DNA of 64,000 nt from Pandoraea sp. (GTDB lineage: Bacteria > Pseudomonadota > Gammaproteobacteria > Burkholderiales > Burkholderiaceae): NCBI GenBank assembly GCA_031291335.1, contig JARLJF010000035.1:36330-100329 (forward strand), in the 5' to 3' direction. Both the position numbers and the translations under genes were made by a program. Under the pieces are notes generated by a model. The model was not told the DNA's origin. It did not search any database and saw only the letters and a list, made by a program, of their open reading frames with translations. Below are positions 8,526 through 17,439 of the stretch, in pieces; position 1 is the first letter of the stretch, and every line of letters starts with the position of its first letter.

Positions 8526-8566
8526 GAGTCTCTCCTTACTGACGACCACGTTTGAACATGAGTGTG

Positions 8567-8599
8567 ATCGTAAAGAGGCTCCCTTAAGGCAACCTTAAG
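8567..8599 (-). promoter_or_regulatory. PmrA/QseB-type box over the protease promoter
   Basis: CTTAAG at 8583-8588, a 5-nt spacer and CTTAAG at 8594-8599. This is a perfect match to the (C/T)TTAA(G/T)-N5-(C/T)TTAA(G/T) direct repeat known for PmrA/QseB-type response regulators. On the minus strand a -10-like TACGAT (plus 8567-8572) lies 10 nt downstream, so one half-site covers the -35 region as expected for direct activation. The box could also serve the divergent inhibitor gene at 8779. Confidence 0.65.
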
Positions 8600-8778
8600 A
8601 CCCGAAAAAGTGACTCATTGAATACGGCGCCCCGCCGTTCTGAGTGCTATGCGTTACGACAGCAGGCGTTTGAAGGGACATCTCGCGTGGTTCGGCTTGC
8701 GCGCGACGCATCACGCTGCCTACGGTGGCGAGGTGGCGCAATTCCGCGTCGCAAGTTTTCGACCACAGGAGAATTACG

Positions 8779-9216
8779 ATGCCCACGACCGAAACGTCAC
8801 TTCGCCGCACGCGCACGGATCGCCGCTATCGTCATGCCGCTCGCTGGATGGGCGGCGCCGGTGCGGCGTTGTGTCTCACTTTCACGCTGGCCGTGAACGC
8901 CGCCCCCGGCGACGGCGCACGGGGCGACGGCAATGGCATGGGCACGCAAGGGCCCGCCGATTCGATGCAGATGCAAGGGCAGATGCCGGGGCAAGGACAG
9001 ATGCAGGGTCAGAACGGCACCTGCACGTCAGACGCGCCCACCGATCAGGCCATCGTCGGCAAGTCGCTCACGCAAGCCAAGTCGATGCTGCAGGGCTGCC
9101 CGTGGCGCATCGGCATGCAGGACGGCAAGGCCATGCCGACCACGCGCGATTACCGCCCGGATCGCCGCACGCTCACGATTGAAAACGACAAGGTCACGAG
9201 CGTGACGCGCGGATGA
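8779..9216 (+). CDS. Exported I78-like protease-inhibitor family protein
   Basis: A 145-residue protein: basic N-terminus, signal peptide (WMGGAGAALCLTFTLAVNA), a Gly/Gln/Met-rich linker (residues 45-75) and a C-terminal domain. That domain resembles peptidase-inhibitor I78 or potato-inhibitor-I proteins: IVGKSLTQAK, then PTTRDYRPDRRTLTIENDKV and SVTRG. Its pair of cysteines may form a disulfide. ATG at 8779 has AGGAG 8 nt upstream. It is transcribed divergently from the DegP-type protease, sharing the PmrA-like box, so it could modulate a periplasmic serine protease. That role is inference. Confidence 0.65.
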   Translation: MPTTETSLRRTRTDRRYRHAARWMGGAGAALCLTFTLAVNAAPGDGARGDGNGMGTQGPADSMQMQGQMPGQGQMQGQNGTCTSDAPTDQAIVGKSLTQAKSMLQGCPWRIGMQDGKAMPTTRDYRPDRRTLTIENDKVTSVTRG

Positions 9217-9235
9217 GTTCCGGTATTCACCGCAA

Positions 9236-9259
9236 GCGCGGTGCGTCAATGCACCGCGC
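9236..9259 (+). terminator. Hairpin after the inhibitor gene
   Basis: Perfect 9-bp stem gcgcggtgc/gcaccgcgc with a 6-nt loop, 20 nt after the stop codon. No T run follows, so terminator function is only possible. Confidence 0.4.
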
Positions 9260-9396
9260 GATGTCGTGCCGCCTCGGTACGATGGCCGTGACGGCCCAAC
9301 GCATCGATGCCCGGCAGTATGAACCGGGGATGGCACGGAATCGGTGTCTCGCGCGTCTGGTCGGGTTCGTCAGGCTCGTGCGCATTATCAGGCTCG

Positions 9397-10827
9397 CTAA
9401 AGCGCCGGCGGCGGCATTGACGCCGCGCCAGCGAAGCTCACACGCACACGCAGACCATGGCCACTGCGCGCGTCGAACAACTCCACGTGCGCGCCATGCG
9501 CTCGCGCGATGTTACGCACGATGGCGAGACCCAACCCACTGCCCTGCGCACGCGGCGCGGTCATGGTGTCCGAGTTATCCGAGTTGTCCGCCATCTGAGC
9601 GTCTGACGGCGGCGCCGGATGCGCTTGCGCGTCCCCCTCTGCCGAGGCCGCCCCTCCGCGGAAGAACCGGTCGAACACCCGCTCGCGCTCGGCAGGTGCA
9701 ATGCCTGGCCCGGTGTCCTCGATCTCGACCACCGGTGCCGGCGTTGCCGCCACCAGACGAACATCCACATGACCGCCGCGCGGTGTGTACTTCAGCGCGT
9801 TGTCGACGAGATTGCCGAAGAGTGTCTCCAACGCGCTCGCATCGCCGCGCACGCGGCTGATCGCGGCCAACGCGTCGGGGGCATCCAGCCCGAGATCGAT
9901 CCCTCGGGCGACGGCCAGCGCCGCGTGATGCGCCACCACGTTCTGCAGCAACGGCGCGAGCGGCACCTCGACGAATGCTGTGGCAGCGCGCGTGGCGTCC
10001 GGTTCCTGTCGCGCCAGCGTGAGCAACTGCGCCACCATATGCGAGGCGCGCCGCACGCCGTCACGCAAGTCGCGCATCGCCTCGGTGCGCTCCGTCTCCG
10101 TGTGCGCCCGGTCGAGTAATTGCACCTGTAGTTGCAACGCGGCGAGCGGTGTACGCAATTCGTGTGCGGCATCGGCGACGAATGCCTTTTGCTGCACGAG
10201 CGCCTCGTCGAGCCGGCCGAGCAGGCTGTTGAGCGCACGCACCAGCGGACGCACCTCGTCAGGCAACCCGGCCTCCGGCAGCGCTTCCAGGGCACCTGGC
10301 GCACGGGCATCGAGCGCCTTCGTCACACGGCGCAACGGCTGCAAGCCACGCCCCACCACAATCCAGACGAGCAACGCCAGCAGCGGCATCGCCACCACCA
10401 GCGGCAACAGCGTTCGTAGCGCCATCGACACCGCCAACGAGTCGCGGATGACCATCGGCTGCGCCAGTTGCACGACGTTATCGCCGACGAGGGCCGCGTA
10501 CACGCGCCAGTCGCCTGCGGGGGTCTGCACCGTGGTGAAGCCGAGTTCCGCACGCGGCGGCAACGGCGTGCGCGGATGCGAGTAATACAACTCGACACCG
10601 TTGCGGCTCCATATCTGGATCACGAGGCCCGCCGCGTCGCTATGATCGCCCGGCACGCTCGAGAATGGCTCGGCAGGCAACGACAACGCCATCTGCTGCA
10701 ACTGGAAATCGAACAGCGCATTGGCTTCCGTGCGCGCCTGACGGAAGATCGCAATGCCCGCGAGCAGCAGCGCCACCACCAGCGTGATCAGCAACCCGAC
10801 GAGAAGACGGCGGCGAATCGAGCGCAT
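9397..10827 (-). CDS. Sensor histidine kinase (QseC/PmrB/TctE-like)
   Basis: A 476-residue inner-membrane kinase. TM1 is at about residues 9-27, a periplasmic sensor at 28-135, TM2 at 138-158, then a HAMP-like linker. Phospho-acceptor His222 sits in the H-box AHELRTPLAAL, with N-box NLVDNALKYTPRGG, DTGPGIAP and GSGLGLAIV. Between FDRFFRG and GSGLGLAI, the ATP lid carries about 35 extra residues of low complexity (roughly 394-428, including NSDNSDT from a 9-nt repeat), where relatives have around ten. It shares one base with the upstream response-regulator gene (TGATG), indicating a coupled operon. Confidence 0.9.
   Translation of the reverse strand: MRSIRRRLLVGLLITLVVALLLAGIAIFRQARTEANALFDFQLQQMALSLPAEPFSSVPGDHSDAAGLVIQIWSRNGVELYYSHPRTPLPPRAELGFTTVQTPAGDWRVYAALVGDNVVQLAQPMVIRDSLAVSMALRTLLPLVVAMPLLALLVWIVVGRGLQPLRRVTKALDARAPGALEALPEAGLPDEVRPLVRALNSLLGRLDEALVQQKAFVADAAHELRTPLAALQLQVQLLDRAHTETERTEAMRDLRDGVRRASHMVAQLLTLARQEPDATRAATAFVEVPLAPLLQNVVAHHAALAVARGIDLGLDAPDALAAISRVRGDASALETLFGNLVDNALKYTPRGGHVDVRLVAATPAPVVEIEDTGPGIAPAERERVFDRFFRGGAASAEGDAQAHPAPPSDAQMADNSDNSDTMTAPRAQGSGLGLAIVRNIARAHGAHVELFDARSGHGLRVRVSFAGAASMPPPAL
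9568..9594. repeat. 9-nt degenerate tandem repeat, three units
   Basis: Units gtccgagtt, atccgagtt and gtccgccat, in frame in the ATP-lid insertion of the histidine kinase; they code the NSD repeats. Confidence 0.7.
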
Positions 10828-11510
10828 CAGTTCGCCTCCGCAGATGTCGTGCCGGGCGTGGGCATCATGTAGCCGACGCCACGCACAGTGCGAATGGCGT
10901 CGGCGCCCAGCTTCTTGCGCAGCCCGTGGATGTGGACTTCGACCGCATTGCTCGCCACTTCCTCACCCCACCCATAAATACGTTCTTCGAGTTGCGCCTT
11001 GGACAACACAGCGCCCGGCCGGTTGAGCAACGCTTCGAGCACGGCATATTCGCGCGCGGAAAGCACCACGGGGGCGCCGGCGCATGTCACTTGGCGTGTC
11101 GCGGGATCGAGCACGACGCCGCCGTGACGCAGCAACGGTTCGCTGCGCCCGGCCTGCCGGCGCACCAACGCCCGCAGGCGCGCCGCCAGTTCATCGAGAT
11201 CGAATGGCTTGACGAGGTAGTCGTCGGCCCCGGCATCGAGCCCTTTCACGCGGTCTGCGACCGCATCGCGCGCTGTCGCGATAAGCACCGGCAGTGTCTG
11301 GCCGCGCGCTCGCAAGGTACGCAGCACGTCAATGCCGTCACGGCGCGGGAGGCCGAGGTCGAGCAATAACGCGTCGTACGACTCGACCGAAAGCGCATCG
11401 AGTGCGCGCTGTCCGTCACCAACATGATCGACGGTCCAGCCGTCCTGGCGCAGACCTTTCATGACGGCCGTGGCAATCATTGCATCGTCTTCCACCAACA
11501 GAATTCGCAT
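10827..11510 (-). CDS. OmpR/PhoB-family response regulator (QseB/PmrA type)
   Basis: A 227-residue regulator. The receiver domain has acidic pocket EDD (7-9), phospho-acceptor Asp51 in LLLDLGLP, and Lys in VKPFD. The C-terminal winged helix (about 125-220) ends NAVEVHIHGLRKKLGADAIRTVRGVGYM, wording typical of the QseB/PmrA branch. It is cotranscribed with its kinase. The PmrA-type box found upstream of the DegP-type protease at 8583-8599 is the obvious candidate target; no such box was seen upstream of this gene itself. Confidence 0.92.
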   Translation of the reverse strand: MRILLVEDDAMIATAVMKGLRQDGWTVDHVGDGQRALDALSVESYDALLLDLGLPRRDGIDVLRTLRARGQTLPVLIATARDAVADRVKGLDAGADDYLVKPFDLDELAARLRALVRRQAGRSEPLLRHGGVVLDPATRQVTCAGAPVVLSAREYAVLEALLNRPGAVLSKAQLEERIYGWGEEVASNAVEVHIHGLRKKLGADAIRTVRGVGYMMPTPGTTSAEAN

Positions 11511-11811
11511 GGGTTGGGCACCGGTTGAGACTGTCTCCGGGCGTCACTGGCCGCACAGGCAACTCAACGTCGTTTGACGTGCGCAATGTTGCCTATGCGT
11601 GACACTCACCGGATTTCGATCCATTGTAGCGACAGTTCGTTGCATGACCGACTTACAATGGCACGCATGCTGCCGCGACGTCAGACGCACATCGCGGCCC
11701 GCGAACCCAAATCATCGCTTCGCCGCCGCGTCCGCATCGCTTTGCCTGTGCACTCCCTGCATTCAGGCCGTACGGTTTCGCTGCGCGCAACACTGGAGAA
11801 CCTCGCCCGTC
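11511..11811. other. Divergent intergenic region regulator/PBP4
   Basis: 301 bp between the response regulator and the PBP4 gene. The PBP4 reading frame is open through most of it, but this part lacks homology and a ribosome site at its ATGs, so I treat it as upstream region. No clear promoter was seen. Confidence 0.35.
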
Positions 11812-13404
11812 ATGCGCGTCCCTCGCTTGCTCAGCAGCGCCTCACGCTCCCCTTCTTCACTGCCCTCGCAGCGCTCGCGCCACGTTATCGGCGACGTCGC
11901 ACGCGTGTGCTGCTCCGCGCTGACGCTCGTGATGATCGTCAGTGCCCCCGTGCAAGCGAAGCCGCTCAAGCACGCGAAGACTCCCAAGGTGCCGGTTGCG
12001 GCCGCGCGAGCCACGCCGCTGCCGCCTGAGCTGTCACGCGCCCTTGCGGCGAGCAAGGTGCCCGCATCGCACGTGAGCGTGATCGTCGCGAAGGTCGACA
12101 ACCCGCTGCAAACGCGCGGGGTGATCCCGGCGCCGTTGCTCGCCGTCAATCCGAACGTGCCGCGCAATCCAGCCTCGACGATGAAACTCGTCACAACGAT
12201 TGCCGCGCTCGACACGCTCGGGCCCGATTACCGCTGGCGCACACAGGCGTATACCGACGGGCAAGCGGACGGGCGTACCCTCAACGGCAATCTCTACTTC
12301 AAAGGCTCGGGCGATCCGAAGCTCGTTCCCGAAGAGATGGAGAAGTTCGTCGCAGAGCTGCACAACGCAGGCGTGACGAACATCAACGGCGACATCGTGC
12401 TCGACCGATCGGCCTACAGCTCGGACATCGGGGCGCAACGCGCCATCGACGGCGGCGACGACCGGCCGTACAACGTCGCCCCCGATCCTTTGCTGTATTC
12501 GTTCAAGGCGGTCTCGTTCAGCTTCACCGGCAATCCGAACGGCACCGTTGACGTCGGGGTGCTGCCGCCGCTGGCGAATTTGCAGATATCAAACGAGATG
12601 TCGTTCACCGCCGCCGGCAATTGCGGCGACTGGCTCACACGCATTCACCCCACGCTGAACACAACGCCCGACGGCGCGTATGTCGCGCACTTCTCGGGCA
12701 CCTATCCGGCGTCTTGCGAAGACAAAGGCTGGAACGTGGCCGCACCGGACCGTGATCGCTTCTTCCTCGGCGGCTTCCGTGCCCTGTGGCAAGCATCCGG
12801 CGGACAGTTCAACGGCAATGTACGCACGGGCGTCGTGCCGCCAGGCGCGCGTCTACTCGTCACGCATCACGGTCAGACGCTGGCCGAAGTCGTGCACGAT
12901 ATGAACAAGTTCAGCAACAACGTGATGGCGCGTCAGTTGTTCCTGACGCTGGGCCTCGCCGCCGACAACAACCGAACGCCCGCGAGCCTCACGCGTTCGC
13001 GTGACGTGCTGAATCGCTGGCTCGACAAGAACGATCTCGCCATGCCGGGACTCGTTGTCGAGAACGGCTCCGGACTGTCGCGCATCGAGCGCATCAGTGC
13101 CGCGGAGCTAGCCCGCCTGCTGCAACACGGCATCAACAGCCCGACCGCACAGGTGCTTGTCGAATCGATGCCGACCGTCGGCGTCGACGGCACCATGCGC
13201 AATCGTTTGATGAACCGCGACGTGGCAGGCAACGCGCACATCAAGACCGGCACGCTCGACGATGTGAGCGCCGTGGCCGGCTATGTCGGCACGCGCTCGG
13301 GCGACACCTATGTCGTGGTCTCGCTGGTCAACGATCCGCGCGCAGGCAACGCACGCGGGTTCAACGACGCGCTCATCGCCTGGGTGTACGAGAACGGCCG
13401 CTGA
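11812..13404 (+). CDS. dacB: D-alanyl-D-alanine carboxypeptidase/endopeptidase PBP4
   Basis: A 530-residue class-C penicillin-binding protein of peptidase family S13, trimming or cleaving peptidoglycan cross-links in the periplasm. Motifs present: SxxK as STMK (Ser122-Lys125), SxN in KFSNNVMARQL, and KTG in HIKTGTLDD. A signal-anchor region occurs at about residues 28-49 (VARVCCSALTLVMIVSAPVQA). Start 11812 is chosen because GGAG lies upstream and a plausible leader follows; in-frame ATGs further upstream would add an unconserved arginine-rich extension. The gene is monocistronic. Confidence 0.9.
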   Translation: MRVPRLLSSASRSPSSLPSQRSRHVIGDVARVCCSALTLVMIVSAPVQAKPLKHAKTPKVPVAAARATPLPPELSRALAASKVPASHVSVIVAKVDNPLQTRGVIPAPLLAVNPNVPRNPASTMKLVTTIAALDTLGPDYRWRTQAYTDGQADGRTLNGNLYFKGSGDPKLVPEEMEKFVAELHNAGVTNINGDIVLDRSAYSSDIGAQRAIDGGDDRPYNVAPDPLLYSFKAVSFSFTGNPNGTVDVGVLPPLANLQISNEMSFTAAGNCGDWLTRIHPTLNTTPDGAYVAHFSGTYPASCEDKGWNVAAPDRDRFFLGGFRALWQASGGQFNGNVRTGVVPPGARLLVTHHGQTLAEVVHDMNKFSNNVMARQLFLTLGLAADNNRTPASLTRSRDVLNRWLDKNDLAMPGLVVENGSGLSRIERISAAELARLLQHGINSPTAQVLVESMPTVGVDGTMRNRLMNRDVAGNAHIKTGTLDDVSAVAGYVGTRSGDTYVVVSLVNDPRAGNARGFNDALIAWVYENGR

Positions 13405-13620
13405 GCCTGTCTGCGACGCGCAAAAGGCAGCGCCCGCAAGCACTCGCAAACGCCAAGGCGGTGAGGCCGTGAGGTGGTGAAGCCGGGCATTTGACGTTTC
13501 CCTCTAACCGCCGCGCCGGCCCGTCACATTCGGGTCAGAATAGACGCTCCATCGGTGCCACCTTCGCCAAGATGCAGGGGTACCGATCCAGATGACCCCA
13601 TCGTGAGGAGACACGAGGTC

Positions 13621-14574
13621 ATGAACGTCGAGTTGATTCTGCTGGCGCTCGCCCCGGTGTTCGTGTTGTGCATCGGTATCGAGGCCTGGTATTGGCGGCG
13701 CCGCCGGCCCGGCATGTACAGCCTGAAGGACACCATCAGCAACGCCACGCTCGCGCTCATGCATCAGGGCGCGGACAAGCTGGCGTGGCTGCTCATCGTG
13801 CCGTTCTACGCATGGATTTACGACCATCACCGCATCTACACGATGCCAAGCGGATGGCTCGGCTTCCTGCTGCTCTTCGTCGTGCAGGACTTTCTCTACT
13901 ACGTGTTTCACCGCGCCAGTCATCGCATCCGCTGGTTATGGGCAGCGCACGTCGTACACCACTCATCCGAGCGACTCAATCTGTCGACAGCCTTCCGCCA
14001 AAGCCTGATGTATCCGGTCGCGGGCATGTGGCTGTTCTGGACACCGATGGCACTCATCGGCTTCACGCCGATACAGATCGTCGGCGTGGTGCTGCTCAAT
14101 CTCGCGTTCCAGTTCTTCGTGCACACTCAGGCCATTCCGAAACTGGGGTGGTTCGAGTACGTACTGAATACGCCGTCGATTCACCGCGCGCATCATGCGC
14201 GCAATCCGCGTTACATCGATCGCAACTACGCCGGTGTGCTGGTCATCTGGGACCGGTTGTTCGGGTCTTATGTGGAAGAGAGCGAGGCCGAGCCGTGCGA
14301 ATTCGGCATCGTCGACCAGATTCACACGCATAACCCGATCACGCTGACGTTTCACGAGTGGCGCACGATGGCGCGCGACGTCTTCACGATGAAGGGTTGG
14401 CGTAACAAGTGGATGGCGTTGTTCGGGCCGCCCGAGTGGCGACATGACTGGCAGGCGGCGCAGTTGTCGTTGTCTGCGGCCCAGGCGGCAATGCCGTCGG
14501 AGAGCGGCTTGCCGGCAAACTTAGGGAATGGGGGGAATGTCGGTAGCGCCGGGGCTTCGCGCAAAACGCTTTGA
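13621..14574 (+). CDS. Sterol desaturase / fatty-acid hydroxylase-family membrane di-iron protein
   Basis: A 317-residue integral membrane protein. The three histidine clusters that bind the di-iron centre are visible: HRASH, HVVHHSSE and HRAHHARN, between hydrophobic helices. Bacterial members hydroxylate or desaturate lipids; the substrate cannot be told. ATG at 13621 follows GAGGAG. The last 35 residues (LPANLGNGGNVGSAGASRK) are low complexity from a weak 9-nt repeat and lie outside the domain. Confidence 0.87.
   Translation: MNVELILLALAPVFVLCIGIEAWYWRRRRPGMYSLKDTISNATLALMHQGADKLAWLLIVPFYAWIYDHHRIYTMPSGWLGFLLLFVVQDFLYYVFHRASHRIRWLWAAHVVHHSSERLNLSTAFRQSLMYPVAGMWLFWTPMALIGFTPIQIVGVVLLNLAFQFFVHTQAIPKLGWFEYVLNTPSIHRAHHARNPRYIDRNYAGVLVIWDRLFGSYVEESEAEPCEFGIVDQIHTHNPITLTFHEWRTMARDVFTMKGWRNKWMALFGPPEWRHDWQAAQLSLSAAQAAMPSESGLPANLGNGGNVGSAGASRKTL
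14521..14547. repeat. Weak 9-nt tandem repeat, three units
   Basis: Units ttagggaat, ggggggaat and gtcggtagc at the 3' end of the desaturase gene, coding NLGNGGNVGS. Confidence 0.45.
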
Positions 14575-14625
14575 CGCTTTGATGCATTGGCCCCGTCGCC
14601 AGAGAGACGCTGATGCCTTACGGCC

Positions 14626-15678
14626 TCACGCGCGCTCGAAAGCGGCAGCCGCGCGGCCGAGACGGTCGCCGACTGCGGCCCACTCGGGCGTGTCGGGCAG
14701 ACGCTCGAACAGGATATGCGTGACGTTTGCACGATCGAGCCGGCGCAACATCGCATAAAGGTCGGTGGCAAGCGCAGCGGGGGTCGCAGGCAGCACGATC
14801 TTCACGACATCGGTCGATGTCGCAGCGTCGGCGGGCAAGGCCGCCAGCGTGGGCGCAAAGGCCACCACGGCAACACGCTCACCGTCAGGACGCACGGCCA
14901 GCGCCGGTGCGAATTGAGCCGCGTCGCACAGATACAGCGGCGTGCGCGGTGCGTAATGCGCCTTGAGCGTGCCCGAGGCGCGTGGGGCGTCGCTATCCTG
15001 CCCCGGCAGACGCGGCATCTCGCCGAGCACTTCGGCGATCTGCTCGGGCGTAATGTGCCCCGGACGCAGCAACGCCGGAAAACCACGCGACAAATCCACG
15101 ATCGTCGATTCGATGCCCACTGCGGCTTCGCCGCCATCGAGTACATGGACGGTCACGCCCGGCAATCCGGCGAACTCGTCACGTACGTGCTGTGCAGCGG
15201 TCGGGCTCACCTGACCGAAACGATTGGCCGAAGGTGCTGCCACACCGCCCTGTCCGCCCTTGATTCGCGCAAACTCGCGCAGCAGCGCTTGCGCCACGGG
15301 GTGCGACGGACAACGCAGCCCGACCGAATCCTGTCCACCGGAAACGGCATCGGGAATGTGCGGCGCACGCTTGAGAATCAGCGTGAGCGGGCCGGGCCAG
15401 AACGCGTCCATCAGCTTGCGCGCGGCAGGCGTAACGTCGTCGCTCCAGTAGCCGGGATCGCCTTCGGGCGAAAAGTGCACGATGACCGGGTGATTCGCCG
15501 GACGCCCCTTCGCCGCGTAGATCGCCGCGACGGCCGCCGGACTCTGCGCGTCGCCGCCGAGGCCGTAGACCGTTTCCGTCGGGAACGCGACCAGTTCACC
15601 GGCTGCGAGTTGTTCGGCCGCCCGCGTGATCGCGTCGGCCGGTGGCATGACGATGCGCGGCGCTTGGGGCGACGTCAT
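14626..15678 (-). CDS. L-threonylcarbamoyladenylate synthase, Sua5 type
   Basis: A 350-residue enzyme making threonylcarbamoyl-AMP for the t6A37 modification of ANN-decoding tRNAs. The YrdC domain (residues 10-205) has FPTETVYGLGGDA, the KGRP basic patch and SANRFGQVSPT. A C-terminal Sua5 domain (from about 235 to the end) distinguishes it from short TsaC. It is the last gene of the purine operon, 3 bp after purK; this purK-Sua5 linkage is familiar from Burkholderiales, though the functional link is unclear. Confidence 0.92.
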   Translation of the reverse strand: MTSPQAPRIVMPPADAITRAAEQLAAGELVAFPTETVYGLGGDAQSPAAVAAIYAAKGRPANHPVIVHFSPEGDPGYWSDDVTPAARKLMDAFWPGPLTLILKRAPHIPDAVSGGQDSVGLRCPSHPVAQALLREFARIKGGQGGVAAPSANRFGQVSPTAAQHVRDEFAGLPGVTVHVLDGGEAAVGIESTIVDLSRGFPALLRPGHITPEQIAEVLGEMPRLPGQDSDAPRASGTLKAHYAPRTPLYLCDAAQFAPALAVRPDGERVAVVAFAPTLAALPADAATSTDVVKIVLPATPAALATDLYAMLRRLDRANVTHILFERLPDTPEWAAVGDRLGRAAAAFERA

Positions 15679-15681
15679 CGC

Positions 15682-16875
15682 TCAGTCTTCCAGCGGGATG
15701 TTGAGGCTCGCCGCCGCCGTCACGCATGCCTGACGAGCTTCGTCCAGCGACGCCCCGGCAAACGTGATGTGGCCCATCTTGCGACCCACGCGGGCGTCTT
15801 CCTTGCCGTAGAGATGCAAACGCGCCGACGGCAGCGCCGCCACATCGGCCCACGCAGGCGTGCGCGGTTGATCCTTGGCAACGCCTTCGAACCACACGTC
15901 GCCGAGCAGGTTGAGCATCACGGCCGGGGAGTGCTGACGCGTCTCACCGAGCGGCAGGCCGGACATCGCCCGCACCTGCTGTTCGAACTGGCTGGCGGCA
16001 CAGGCATCGATCGTGTAGTGACCGCTGTTATGCGGACGCGGCGCCATTTCGTTCGCGACGAGCGAACCGTCCTTGAGAATGAAGAACTCGACGCACAGCA
16101 CGCCCACGTAATCCATTTGCGACGCAATCGTCGCAGCCGCTGCGCGCGCGGCGTCGGCCAGTGCCGGGGCAGCATCGGGTGCGGGGACCGTCGTGGTGGC
16201 GAGAATGCCGTCGATATGCACGTTCTGTGCGAGCGGATAGGTGGCGACCGAGCCATCGGCGCCGCGTGCACTGAGCACCGACACTTCGAAGGCCAGCGCC
16301 AGACGCTTTTCCAGCACGCACGGCACACCACCGAGCGCGGCGTAAGCTTCACGAGCCTCGGCAACCGTATTCACACGGACCTGCCCCTTGCCGTCATAGC
16401 CCAGACGCGCCGTCTTCAGAATGCCCGGCAGCACGCTCTGGATAGCCGCATCGCCGATGGCGGCAAGCGCCTCGTTCGATTCGATCACCAGATGCGGGGC
16501 CACGGGCACGCCGCAGCTTTCGATGAAACGCTTTTCCGCCACCCGATCCTGCGCGATCGCGACACAGCGCCCGGCGGGGCTCACGGTCGTGGCGTTGGCG
16601 AGGAAATCGAGCGACTGGGCCGGCACGTTCTCGAACTCGGTCGACACGGCCGGGCATAGCGCGGCCAATTCGGCGAGTGCCGTCTCGTCACGGTAATCGG
16701 CAACGATCAGGCGGTCGGCGACGGCGCCGGCCGGACAGCGCGGGTCCGGGTCCAGCACACAGACCCGGTAGCCCATCGATTGCGCGGCAAAACAGAACAT
16801 GCGGCCGAGTTGGCCGCCGCCCAGCATGCCCAGCCATTGGCCGGGAAGGACAGGCGTAGCGGAGGCAGAATTCAT
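15682..16875 (-). CDS. purK: 5-(carboxyamino)imidazole ribonucleotide synthase PurK
   Basis: A 397-residue ATP-grasp enzyme converting AIR plus bicarbonate and ATP to N5-CAIR in purine synthesis. The N-terminal [12 protein letters not shown] and ATP-grasp segments ([44 protein letters not shown]) are clear, and the length is usual. It lies 41 bp downstream of purE, whose product uses its N5-CAIR. Confidence 0.96.
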   Translation of the reverse strand: MNSASATPVLPGQWLGMLGGGQLGRMFCFAAQSMGYRVCVLDPDPRCPAGAVADRLIVADYRDETALAELAALCPAVSTEFENVPAQSLDFLANATTVSPAGRCVAIAQDRVAEKRFIESCGVPVAPHLVIESNEALAAIGDAAIQSVLPGILKTARLGYDGKGQVRVNTVAEAREAYAALGGVPCVLEKRLALAFEVSVLSARGADGSVATYPLAQNVHIDGILATTTVPAPDAAPALADAARAAAATIASQMDYVGVLCVEFFILKDGSLVANEMAPRPHNSGHYTIDACAASQFEQQVRAMSGLPLGETRQHSPAVMLNLLGDVWFEGVAKDQPRTPAWADVAALPSARLHLYGKEDARVGRKMGHITFAGASLDEARQACVTAAASLNIPLED

Positions 16876-16916
16876 CTTCGTTGAGGCGCTGACAGTAGCA
16901 GGGACGTGCTTATGTT

Positions 16917-17423
16917 TTACAGCGCGGGCAGCGTCATGCCGCGAGCGGCTTCGGTCTGCTTCGCGCGGAAGGCTTCGAGTTTCTCGGCCAGCGTCTTGTC
17001 GTCGGCGGCCAGCATGGCGACCGCGAACAATGCCGCGTTGGCCGCCCCCGCTTCGCCGATGGCGAACGTGGCGACCGGCACACCCTTGGGCATCTGGACG
17101 ATCGACAGCAGCGAGTCTTCGCCGCGCAGATACTTGCTCGGCACCGGCACACCCAACACCGGCACGGTCGTCTTGGCGGCGATCATGCCCGGCAGGTGGG
17201 CAGCACCGCCCGCCCCCGCGATGATCGCCACGAGACCGCGCTCGCGAGCGGCTTCAGCGTAACGGAACATGTCGTCCGGCATGCGATGCGCGGAGACGAC
17301 CTGTGCCTCGTAAGGCACGCCGAACTCGGCCAGAATCGCGGCCGCGTTCTTCATCACTTCCCAGTCCGAGTTGGACCCCATTACCACGCCAACGCGCGGG
17401 GCCACGGCTTTTTTCTCGCTCAT
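16917..17423 (-). CDS. purE: N5-carboxyaminoimidazole ribonucleotide mutase PurE
   Basis: A 168-residue class-I PurE converting N5-CAIR to CAIR. Diagnostic segments: [21 protein letters not shown] near the N-terminus, [14 protein letters not shown] and [25 protein letters not shown]. It lies 17 bp after purC and upstream of purK. Confidence 0.97.
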   Translation of the reverse strand: MSEKKAVAPRVGVVMGSNSDWEVMKNAAAILAEFGVPYEAQVVSAHRMPDDMFRYAEAARERGLVAIIAGAGGAAHLPGMIAAKTTVPVLGVPVPSKYLRGEDSLLSIVQMPKGVPVATFAIGEAGAANAALFAVAMLAADDKTLAEKLEAFRAKQTEAARGMTLPAL

Positions 17424-17439
17424 GTCGTCGATGTCCTGC

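Noticed and set aside
6945..8555. 536-codon plus-strand frame opposite the DegP-type protease
   Set aside because: Arg/His-rich composition typical of the antisense of GC-rich genes; the minus strand carries a complete catalytic triad and PDZ domains.
14716..16659. 647-codon plus-strand frame opposite Sua5 and purK
   Set aside because: Spans two conserved minus-strand genes and has no recognisable domain.
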